Shown here: positions 6,496 to 12,541 of the stretch, piece after piece
Position numbering within the stretch: the first letter of the stretch is position 1
How the letters are laid out: each line of letters starts with the position of its first letter
Origin: Patescibacteria group bacterium
Lineage (GTDB): Bacteria; Patescibacteriota; Patescibacteriia; UBA9934
Assembly (NCBI GenBank): GCA_018896835.1
Contig: JAHILS010000040.1
Span: forward strand, 1-12,541
DNA length: 12,541 bases
Reading direction: 5' to 3'
Notes under the pieces: generated by a model
The model's database searches: none
Told to the model about the DNA's origin: nothing
The model's input: the letters and a program-made list of their open reading frames with translations, nothing else
Made by a program: the position numbers and the translations under genes

Positions 6496-7719
6496 CTATT
6501 TTAGGCTCATATAGTTTAAACGACCGTAAGCGTCGGTAAAATATAGAATTGAATCATCGTCGCTGACAGAGAGATTAAACATCTGCATGTCCAAGACAGG
6601 ATAGCCAAGAAGTTTTTTAGTGCCAGTTGTGATATTGATTTCGTAAACGCTGTCCGATGATTGAATTAGCCTGTGGTCTAGTCCTGAATCGTTCGTTACC
6701 TGATTCGGCACAGCGCAAATAATTACAGAATCGCTTTTAAATGTGCATTTTTCCACCCATGTTTCAATGCCAAGGTTTGTTCTACCAGCGCCAACGTTGC
6801 CAGTTCCACTCGCTATCCATAATGATGGTCTGTCGTTATTTGAGCTTTGAGCAACTGAATAGAGAATATAACTATTTGTTGGTGACCAGATGGCTGAAAA
6901 ATTTCCACCTTCAACAATTAGATTGCCAGATTCCTCGCCATTACTTCCTATTAAATAGATTTCATAGCGACCAAAGCCCAGTGAAGTCGCTCCTGTTTCG
7001 GCAAATCCGACTATATTATTATCGTTTGAATAATTTACAGTGACCTTATTGGCGTTTGTTCCAAGTGGAGTTAATACCTCTGTTCGAGAGCCATCGCTTG
7101 AAGACACAACTAATGCATTTTGCGATGGATCGCTTGTCATACTTTTTGAAGCAACTTCTTGCCCATCAGAAGAAAAATCAAAATTTTCCCAATGGCTAGG
7201 TAATGTTGTTTGCTTTTCTTTTGCAAAATCATAAATTATATTTGTTCCGTCAGGGAATTCTATTGCCGCTACGTTAGCCGTGTCTGCAAATACAACACTT
7301 TCTGCGTTAGGAAAATTAGTAAGTGATAGCGCTATTAATTCACCGCTTGAATCTATTTTATAAAAGTGACCATCTTGTGAGCTGTAAAAAGCTATACCCG
7401 CTCCATCAATAAGAGTTGGGGAAGTTATAGGGGTCGCTGTCAGTTGTTGAGTATATGTTGGTCCACCGGTGGCTACTTGGGAGGCAGGAAGTGTGACCGT
7501 GCCTGGCTTTTCTGTTGTTGGTACACGCTCACCCGCTTGCTCTGCGCCAGTTAGTCCGCCGGGAACATTTTCTTGTTCCTCTGGCGTTGTCGGCTCTTTT
7601 GTAATTACTGGCGTGTTGGTAAAAAGCAGGAATAGACCTATGCCTACTAAAATAACAAATGTAAACAGGGCGATTATGCCTAGTATACGTTTTGTGCGGT
7701 AGGAAAGCATTTCAAACAT
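6496..7719 (-). CDS. Single-pass membrane protein with extracellular beta-propeller
   Basis: A 407-residue protein. A basic start (YRTKR) and one membrane helix (about 12-34) place the rest outside. Residues about 37-100 are a flexible linker rich in Pro, Thr, Glu and Gly. From about 105 to the end there are repeated beta-strand units of the WD40/PD40 (TolB-like) kind, for example FYSSQDGHFYKIDSSGE, FDFSSDGQEVASKS, SAIWSPTNSYILYSV and LSVSDDDSILYFTDAYG. Such propellers bind proteins or glycans, and no catalytic motif is seen. It starts 6 bases after the previous gene and ends 1 base before the DsbA-like gene, so it is in the middle of the envelope operon. A start at the fourth codon (ATG 7710) is equally possible, and neither has a ribosome site. 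The specific role is unknown. Confidence 0.75.
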   Translation of the reverse strand: MFEMLSYRTKRILGIIALFTFVILVGIGLFLLFTNTPVITKEPTTPEEQENVPGGLTGAEQAGERVPTTEKPGTVTLPASQVATGGPTYTQQLTATPITSPTLIDGAGIAFYSSQDGHFYKIDSSGELIALSLTNFPNAESVVFADTANVAAIEFPDGTNIIYDFAKEKQTTLPSHWENFDFSSDGQEVASKSMTSDPSQNALVVSSSDGSRTEVLTPLGTNANKVTVNYSNDNNIVGFAETGATSLGFGRYEIYLIGSNGEESGNLIVEGGNFSAIWSPTNSYILYSVAQSSNNDRPSLWIASGTGNVGAGRTNLGIETWVEKCTFKSDSVIICAVPNQVTNDSGLDHRLIQSSDSVYEINITTGTKKLLGYPVLDMQMFNLSVSDDDSILYFTDAYGRLNYMSLK

Positions 7720-7725
7720 ATAATT

Positions 7726-8712
7726 TTATATAATGCCAATTAGCGAAGCACCTAAGGCGATTATTACGATAAAACATATTATAACTGCGAGGACTGATAG
7801 AAGGATTATGCCGAGAAGATAAGCTCCGATTATGGCTTCTGGCCAGCCCAAAGTGATTGATTCAACTGTATTTTCTAGTTCTGACCCTCCTGCAAAAATG
7901 TCAGTAGTGCCAGCGGTTATAAGTTTTTGAGCAGCGTCAGGACTCCAAAATCTGTAAAGCGGTTCAGGTTCAATAAACGACAGTGGACCTTTAATAAATT
8001 TTTCCCCATTGTTTAGTATTGCGGTTGTGGCTCGATACATTTGCACTAATACAGTAAAAATTGATGGAATCTCAAGGTCTGCGGGATCGATGGCGTCAGC
8101 CAATGAAATGATGTTTTCTGTATCCCATCCTATTTTTCCGGTTGATCCGGCAACTTTGGCAATTTTTGCTAGTTCTTTTACAGCGTCTTTTGCTTGTCCG
8201 GTTGCTTTTTCTTGGGCGCGTTTAAGTTGTTTTTGCCTAACCCGAGCCTCTGATTGGTTGACAGCGCCGTTAATTTTTTGCATTGCCGCTTGCTGAAATT
8301 CTCTGCTTTGGATTTGTTGCAAATATTCCTGTTCAAACTGGTCTTGCATTGACTCTCCTTCAAATCCAGTAGCTAGTTCGTCAGGCATCATTTGTGGAAG
8401 TTTGTAAGCCTGCATCTCTGAGCGTATGCGTTGGCGGTCGCGGGAAAGTCGTTCCTTATTTTCCGCCTCAAGCATTCGTTGCATTAGCAGTGAAGTTTTT
8501 GCGTAATCAGGACGCTGTTGCACTGTGGGCAAATTAAATAGTTGATCGTCCTTTGGCATCATGTTTAGTCTTGAACGTGAAAGTTTTGGTTCTTTGGTAG
8601 CCAAAGCAGTTCGATTTTGTTGTCGAACAGGTCGGCGATCGCGCCGTGCACCAACTTGTGATCGCATTAGTTGGGCGCGTGCGTTAATCATTGGCAGTGC
8701 GTCTTGTGCCAT
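7726..8712 (-). CDS. Hypothetical protein: basic, Gln-rich coiled-coil region with C-terminal membrane segment
   Basis: I do not recognise a family. The 328-residue protein has no signal peptide. Residues 1-50 are very basic (GARRDRRPVRQQNR). Residues about 70-185 are rich in Gln, Glu, Lys, Arg and Met and look helical or coiled-coil. A more globular stretch follows (about 190-290, with FIEPEPLYRFWSPD). The last 36 residues (293-328) are almost wholly hydrophobic and end the protein, so it is tail-anchored or makes a tight membrane hairpin, leaving the large N-terminal part in the cytoplasm. It is the first gene of the operon, directly behind the promoter, with an ATG at 8712 and no ribosome site. 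Its neighbours suggest the cytoplasmic side of an envelope or secretion assembly, but this is inference. Confidence 0.75.
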   Translation of the reverse strand: MAQDALPMINARAQLMRSQVGARRDRRPVRQQNRTALATKEPKLSRSRLNMMPKDDQLFNLPTVQQRPDYAKTSLLMQRMLEAENKERLSRDRQRIRSEMQAYKLPQMMPDELATGFEGESMQDQFEQEYLQQIQSREFQQAAMQKINGAVNQSEARVRQKQLKRAQEKATGQAKDAVKELAKIAKVAGSTGKIGWDTENIISLADAIDPADLEIPSIFTVLVQMYRATTAILNNGEKFIKGPLSFIEPEPLYRFWSPDAAQKLITAGTTDIFAGGSELENTVESITLGWPEAIIGAYLLGIILLSVLAVIICFIVIIALGASLIGII

Positions 8713-8720
8713 GTGTTTGC

Positions 8721-8750
8721 ATTATACAGCAAAAACGCTGTTAGTGTCAG
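8721..8750 (-). promoter_or_regulatory. Strong promoter of the five-gene operon, nearly leaderless
   Basis: On the minus strand CTGACA (8750-8745) and a perfect TATAAT (8726-8721) are 18 bases apart. Transcription should begin near 8714, only about 2 bases before the ATG at 8712, so the first gene would be read from a leaderless or almost leaderless message. The promoter fills the 65-bp gap behind the Clp gene. Confidence 0.7.
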
Positions 8751-8777
8751 TGAAAAATATTGATTATTCTGTTGATA

Positions 8778-11033
8778 CTATTTTTTGGGTAAAATAGAAA
8801 AATCACCTTTGTTGTTTACTTTGATTTTTATTTTCTTGCCCGTTTTTTGGTGTAAAAGTGCATTTATAATTATCGGCTCTATTTTTTGGTTGATTTGTTG
8901 ATCGATTCCTCTTGCTCCGTGCTTTTTTGACGAGTTTTCTGCAATAATATTTATTATTGCGTCATCAAAGATGACGTCCAAGCTGTTTTTTTGTGCTTTT
9001 TGAGCAAGTGATTTCAGTTTTTGTTTGGCAATTTGCCTAAGTGTGTCTGTTGATAAAATATTGAATTGGCAAATTCTTTCAATGCGATTTAATAATTCTC
9101 CGCGAAGCACGTCTTCAAGGGATGCTCGAATTTCCGTTTCACTTACTTGATTATTGCTTCCAAAGCCAATCCTACCTTTTGCGAATAATTCTTGGCCAGC
9201 GTTACTTGTAAGGATAATCACAGCATGCTGGAACGAAAGCTCACGTCCAGTTGCGTCACGCAATGTCCCTTCTTCCAAGATTTGTAAAAGAAGATTGTGA
9301 ATGTCAGGATGTGCTTTTTCAATTTCATCAAATAGAATCACGCTTCTTGGATAGTTCCGAATGTGGTCGGCTAAAACATTTGCGTCTTTGTACCCAATAT
9401 ATCCAGCTGGAGACCCTAGCAATTTGCTGGCGTTAAATGCTTCTTTATATTCTGACATGTCTAGGCGCAATATCGGTCTTGGTCCGTGGAAAAATGCTTT
9501 GGCTATTTGTTTGGCAAGCTCTGTTTTTCCAACTCCTGACGGGCCAACAAATAAAAATGATGCCATTGGTTTTTGTCCATCTTTAAGACCGAGTCGAGCG
9601 CATTTGAGTATGTGAGATACATTTTTAATCACATCTTGTTGGCCAAAGATATTATCGGAAAGTGTTTTTTCAATTTCCTGAAGTGATTGTTTTGTTTGGC
9701 GTTTGATGTCTGATTGTTTTGCCCCTGTTATTGCGCACAATGTTTCAATAACCAGTTCTTGCGTTGCTTTTTTTATTTCTGATCTGTGGAATTTAGCATA
9801 AGATCCCACCTCATCCATCAGATCAATCGCTTTGTCTGGAAAACGTTTGTTAGGGAATTGCGAATCTGAAAGATCAAGTATCAAGTCAAGGATTGCGTCT
9901 GGATAATTTAAGTGATGATGTGAACCAAAGGCATTTTTGATTCCGCACAAAATAGATTTTGTTTCTTGTTTGCTTGGCTCTTCAATTAGCAGTTTCTGGA
10001 ATCGGCGCTCGAGTGCTCCGTCTGACTCAATCCATTTTTTGTACTCTTCAAACGTTGTTGCTCCAATGCATTTAATTTCACCACGAGCAAGCGCTGGCTT
10101 AAGAATGTTTGCCACGTCTAACGTTCCAGTGTTTGCCCCTGATCCAACGATAGTATGAAGTTCATCAATAAAAAGAATGCTTTTTGGGTCTTGCTTAATC
10201 TCATCAATAAGTTCTTGCAATCTTGCCTCAAACGAACCACGATACATTGTTCCGGCAAGTAGGGATGCTAGATTAAGTGCATAAATTTTGTGATTTTTGA
10301 GTGTGGGAATTTTATTTGCTAAAATTCTTTGCGCTAGTCCTTCAACAATTGCACTTTTTCCAACTCCAGGGTCCCCAACAAGCACGGGATTATTTTTTGT
10401 TTTCCTGCCCAAGATTGTACAAATGCGATTTATTTCCTTATCGCGTCCAATGATTGGGATCTGTTTTTTTTGATATTCGTTATCTGTGAGATTTTTTGTA
10501 AAATAGTCTAGTGCATGTTCTTGATCAAGAATATCATCTTGTTCCGCAAAAAAGTCTTCTTGTTGCGAGGGGATTGACAGAGGTATTTGCACAGTTAAGG
10601 CCAGGGCTTGCTTAAGTTGTGATTGCAATGAATAATAATCGACTGATTCTTTTTGGAAAAATTCTAACACATCCTCGGTTCGCATTTGTAATAGCCCAAA
10701 TAATAAATGTTCAGTACTAATAAATTTATGTTGATGTGTGGCTGCGGTTATGACTGCTTTTTCTAGAATTATTTTTGTTTCTTCAGAGAGATTTGGGATT
10801 GGCGTGCGAGGTTCTTGTCCGACAACTTGAAGTTTTACAAACTTTTCAAGTTGTTCTTTTTTAACTCCAACCTGGGTAAGAAGTTGACTAGCTATTGAGT
10901 CTGTTTGTTGTGCGAGTGCCCACAGGAGGTGAATTGGTTCTACTGTTTGTTGTTTAGACTCAACTACCAGCGCTAGCGATTTTGCCAGCGCTTCTTTTAA
11001 GTGTTGTGTAAATTTTGAAGTTATTTCTTCCAT
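8778..11033 (-). CDS. Clp ATPase of the ClpA/ClpC type without middle domain
   Basis: A 751-residue AAA+ unfoldase expected to feed proteins to ClpP. Two Clp N repeats lie near residues 8-55 and 82-117. The first ATPase domain has Walker A GDPGVGKSA (220-228), Walker B ILFIDE (286-291) and arginines at LERRF (341-345). The second has Walker A GPSGVGKTE (497-505) and Walker B VILFDE (565-570). IGF (622-624), in the loop after TSNAGQELFAKGR, is the expected ClpP-docking tripeptide. Between KAIDLMDEVGS and NIFGQQDVI there is only a short linker, so the coiled-coil M domain of ClpC and ClpB is missing, as in ClpA. This explains a length below the usual 810-850 of ClpC. No CIRCE or CtsR operator is visible upstream and no clear ribosome site. 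It precedes the envelope operon by 65 bp but need not be part of it. Confidence 0.93.
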   Translation of the reverse strand: MEEITSKFTQHLKEALAKSLALVVESKQQTVEPIHLLWALAQQTDSIASQLLTQVGVKKEQLEKFVKLQVVGQEPRTPIPNLSEETKIILEKAVITAATHQHKFISTEHLLFGLLQMRTEDVLEFFQKESVDYYSLQSQLKQALALTVQIPLSIPSQQEDFFAEQDDILDQEHALDYFTKNLTDNEYQKKQIPIIGRDKEINRICTILGRKTKNNPVLVGDPGVGKSAIVEGLAQRILANKIPTLKNHKIYALNLASLLAGTMYRGSFEARLQELIDEIKQDPKSILFIDELHTIVGSGANTGTLDVANILKPALARGEIKCIGATTFEEYKKWIESDGALERRFQKLLIEEPSKQETKSILCGIKNAFGSHHHLNYPDAILDLILDLSDSQFPNKRFPDKAIDLMDEVGSYAKFHRSEIKKATQELVIETLCAITGAKQSDIKRQTKQSLQEIEKTLSDNIFGQQDVIKNVSHILKCARLGLKDGQKPMASFLFVGPSGVGKTELAKQIAKAFFHGPRPILRLDMSEYKEAFNASKLLGSPAGYIGYKDANVLADHIRNYPRSVILFDEIEKAHPDIHNLLLQILEEGTLRDATGRELSFQHAVIILTSNAGQELFAKGRIGFGSNNQVSETEIRASLEDVLRGELLNRIERICQFNILSTDTLRQIAKQKLKSLAQKAQKNSLDVIFDDAIINIIAENSSKKHGARGIDQQINQKIEPIIINALLHQKTGKKIKIKVNNKGDFSILPKK

Positions 11034-11043
11034 ACAGTGTAGT

Positions 11044-11071
11044 TTGATATATCTTTCTTGATTGCTATTTT
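11044..11071 (+). promoter_or_regulatory. Possible extended -10 promoter for a small rightward unit
   Basis: TTGATA (11044-11049) is followed after 16 bases by TATTTT (11066-11071), which is preceded by TGC (11063-11065), an extended -10 arrangement. The start would be near 11078, about 12 bases before an ATG at 11090. It lies in the gap upstream of the Clp gene and points away from it. Confidence 0.35.
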
Positions 11072-11089
11072 TTAAAGCCTTTTTATGTC

Positions 11090-11233
11090 ATGGGGATTTT
11101 AGTCTACCAAATATTCGATCGTTTTGTTGAGCTAATGTTCTACGGCCCTTATGATTTGCCATATAGTGTTCGATCGGACGTTATTTGGATAATTGATTTT
11201 GTACTACATATAGTTAGAATGACTATCAGCTGA
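11090..11233 (+). CDS. Possible small protein, 47 residues
   Basis: An ORF of 47 codons from ATG 11090 to TGA 11231-11233 fills most of the 218-bp gap between the Clp gene and htpX. It begins MGILVYQIFDRFVELMFYGP and is rich in aromatic and branched residues, with a hydrophobic stretch near its end (VIWIIDFVLHIV). No family is recognised and no ribosome site is seen. It is taken seriously only because a plausible promoter lies just before it and a hairpin followed by T overlaps its end. A chance open frame in A+T-rich DNA remains quite possible. A shorter start at ATG 11135 would leave 32 residues. Confidence 0.3.
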   Translation: MGILVYQIFDRFVELMFYGPYDLPYSVRSDVIWIIDFVLHIVRMTIS

Positions 11234-11246
11234 TTCTAATATTTTT
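11214..11246 (+). terminator. Weak hairpin followed by T tract, possible terminator of the small unit
   Basis: TTAGAAT (11214-11220) pairs with ATTCTAA (11233-11239) across 12 bases, followed by TATTTTT (11240-11246). The stem is A+T-rich and so weak. In the opposite direction no T run follows, so it fits rightward transcription better than the end of htpX. Confidence 0.3.
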
Positions 11247-11251
11247 AAGTT

Positions 11252-12145
11252 TTATTGTCCCATTGTCCTAAGGCGAGCTATACGTTCGTCGATTGGTGGG
11301 TGAGTGGCAAATAGTTTTTGGAAAAATGAATAAGTGCGTCCGCGGGTTTCGCCAAAAGGATTTGCTATAAAAAGACAGGCGGTGGCGTGATTTGCTCGCG
11401 TCATTTTTGACTGGCTGTCACGGATCTTTTCTAGTGCGCTGGCTAGTCCATCGGGATGCCTGGTAAGCAAACAAGCTGATGCGTCTGCTAAATATTCCCG
11501 AGTTCGAGATACTGCCAGACGAATAAGTTGAGCAAAAATTGGTGAAAGCGCTCCGATTATTATGGCAATAAGTATCAACGGCCATGGCGTGCGTCTGCTT
11601 GCTTTGCCTGACAAAAGTCCAACGCGGAAAATAATGTCTGCTAACAGGGCGATTAACCCGACAAGAACAACAACCAGTGTCATTAGTCGGATATCATAAT
11701 TTTTTATGTGTGAAAGTTCGTGAGCGATAACTCCTTCAAGCTCAAGTTTGTCTAATTTTTGTAAAAGGCCGGTTGTAAAAACAATTTTTGCATGTTCTGG
11801 GTCGCGACCTGTCGCAAAAGCGTTTGGACTTGGGTCATCGATCAAATAAATTTCTGGCAATGGCATTCCGCTGGCTATTGTTAGATTTTCAACAAGTAAA
11901 TAAATTTCTTTGGCATTTTCTTTGGAAAGTTTTTTAGCGCCTTGCGTGATTAAGATTGTTTTATCAGCTAAATAAAAACTAATTAGTGAATAGATTATTG
12001 CAAATAAAGCTCCCAGGATAACACAAGCAAGTGGATCAGCGTCTGCCATTGCGCCAATGGCTAGAAAAAGTAATGTAATAACAATGCAGACCACAGTAAG
12101 CAGTATCCACGTGCGACGTTTGTTTGATGCAATGTCTTTGTACAT
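11252..12145 (-). CDS. htpX: Membrane zinc metalloprotease HtpX (family M48)
   Basis: HtpX is an inner-membrane protease that removes damaged membrane proteins, with its active site facing the cytoplasm. The 297 residues match the family length. Two N-terminal membrane helices (about 13-33 and 38-60) come first. The zinc site HELSH is at 142-146, and the third ligand is Glu217 in SRTREYLADASA. Two more hydrophobic segments (about 154-178 and 188-212) lie between them. The SPNAFATGRDPEHAKI stretch (106-121) and the final THPPIDERIARL are also typical. It follows lemA by 65 bp, a pairing seen in many bacteria. The ATG at 12145 has no nearby ribosome site. A strong hairpin with GGGAGG in its loop sits just upstream. 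Confidence 0.96.
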   Translation of the reverse strand: MYKDIASNKRRTWILLTVVCIVITLLFLAIGAMADADPLACVILGALFAIIYSLISFYLADKTILITQGAKKLSKENAKEIYLLVENLTIASGMPLPEIYLIDDPSPNAFATGRDPEHAKIVFTTGLLQKLDKLELEGVIAHELSHIKNYDIRLMTLVVVLVGLIALLADIIFRVGLLSGKASRRTPWPLILIAIIIGALSPIFAQLIRLAVSRTREYLADASACLLTRHPDGLASALEKIRDSQSKMTRANHATACLFIANPFGETRGRTYSFFQKLFATHPPIDERIARLRTMGQ

Positions 12146-12157
12146 AGAAATAATGAA

Positions 12158-12193
12158 AGAGAGCTAACTATGGCCTCCCAAAGCTAGCTCTCT
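12158..12193 (-). terminator. Strong hairpin between lemA and htpX (terminator or attenuator)
   Basis: On the minus strand 12193-12182 pairs with 12169-12158 over 12 bases, with one G-U pair. That pair is a mismatch on the plus strand, so the RNA of the lemA-htpX direction is the one that folds. The 12-base loop contains three further pairs closing on GAGG, and is followed by CTCTCTTTCATTATTTC, a broken U-rich tail. It begins about 17 bases after the lemA stop and ends 12 bases before the htpX ATG. It may end most lemA transcripts and let some read into htpX. Confidence 0.55.
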
Positions 12194-12210
12194 GACTATT
12201 TTAATTTTAA

Positions 12211-12541
12211 TTAGAACTTAACTTCAGGAGCTATGTTTACGCTCTCAGGAGCATCAAAGAAGTCGTATTTTTTAAATCCCATCATGCTGGCAATCATGTT
12301 TGTTGGAAATACTTGCATTTTTGTGTTGAAGTCTCGCACGTTGCCATTGTAAAAGCGTCGTGATGCTTGAATTTTATCTTCAGCGTCAACAAGTTCTTGT
12401 TGCAAGTGTAAAAAGTTTCCTGATGCTTTCAAGTCTGGATAATTTTCTGAAACCGCAAAAAGTGATTTTAGAGTTTCTGTAAGCATGCCTTCTGCTTTAG
12501 CATGATCAGCCGGAGTTTTTGCTTGCATTGCATTTGATCGA
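12211..12541 (-). CDS. lemA: LemA family protein, C-terminal part (gene runs off the right edge)
   Basis: The last 110 or so residues of a LemA protein are present. The frame is open to the window edge, so the true start lies outside and the internal ATG at 12528 is not it. Typical LemA features are seen: AKTPADHAKAEGML, LFAVSENYPDLKASGNFLHL, ASRRFYNGNVRDFNTKM, FPTNMIASMMGFKKYDFF. The missing part should hold the N-terminal membrane helix and RVD-type coiled coil of this family of roughly 180-190 residues. The biochemical role of LemA is poorly defined. It is membrane-bound and often encoded beside htpX, as here. A strong hairpin follows its stop. Confidence 0.93.
   Translation of the reverse strand, partial: RSNAMQAKTPADHAKAEGMLTETLKSLFAVSENYPDLKASGNFLHLQQELVDAEDKIQASRRFYNGNVRDFNTKMQVFPTNMIASMMGFKKYDFFDAPESVNIAPEVKF

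Noticed and set aside
7315..7345. A degenerate third copy of the palindrome (AAGTGATAGCGCTATTA)
   Set aside because: Only the first eight bases agree with the repeat, the symmetry centre differs, and the stretch is ordinary coding sequence of the beta-propeller gene.
8727..8745. ACAGC/GCTGT small hairpin as a terminator for the Clp gene
   Set aside because: The stem is five bases with no T run after it, and it lies within the spacer of the operon promoter.
11114..11176. TTCGATCG occurring twice, 55 bp apart, as a possible operator pair for the Clp gene
   Set aside because: Eight-base matches containing a common palindrome are weak evidence, and the surrounding bases do not agree.
12211..12528. 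A complete 105-residue protein starting at the internal ATG
   Set aside because: The frame stays open to the window edge and the residues match only the C-terminal part of LemA, so it is a truncated view of a longer gene.
1..12541. Alternative genetic code (UGA read as glycine) known in some Patescibacteria
   Set aside because: All large genes are intact under the standard code with no internal TGA, and the Cas2-like gene ends in TGA.

Overview
The window looks like a piece of a small-genome bacterial chromosome, most likely from the Candidate Phyla Radiation (Patescibacteria). This is inferred from gene content, not from a marker gene: a type IV secretion pilin-like protein fused to an NlpC/P60 peptidase, a DsbA-like protein, a single-pass membrane beta-propeller and a solo Cas2/PaaX-like protein, all packed closely with few recognisable Shine-Dalgarno sequences. 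TAA, TAG and TGA all act as stops, so the code is standard.

Left part (1-3290). A partial EamA-type transporter runs leftward off the window edge. Divergent from it is recG, a branch-migration helicase. Directly after recG lies a 207-residue protein with a winged-helix region and a Cas2/PaaX-like domain. A 33-bp sequence is present at both ends of this gene. The right copy is the arm of a perfect 46-bp palindrome, and the gene's stop codon lies inside it. The gene's isoleucine codon use differs from recG. A conventional terminator follows at 3265-3289. This repeat-gene-repeat unit is the most unusual thing in the window.

Middle part (3288-8750). A compact five-gene leftward operon starts at a good promoter (8721-8750) only about two bases before the first start codon. 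In order it encodes a Gln/Arg-rich protein with a C-terminal membrane anchor, a membrane-anchored beta-propeller, a DsbA-fold protein lacking the CxxC cysteines, a secreted pilin-like/NlpC-P60 fusion and RadA. Gaps are 6, 1, 2 bp and one 8-bp overlap. The first four probably act at the cell envelope. RadA is a recombination protein, and it faces recG.

Right part (8778-12541). A Clp ATPase of the ClpA/ClpC type lacks the middle coiled-coil domain but keeps a ClpP-docking IGF loop. Upstream of it is a 218-bp gap that may hold a tiny rightward transcription unit with a 47-codon ORF. Beyond lie htpX, a membrane zinc protease, and the 3' part of lemA. The lemA-htpX pair is separated by a strong hairpin. 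Clp, HtpX and LemA together form a protein and membrane quality-control neighbourhood.
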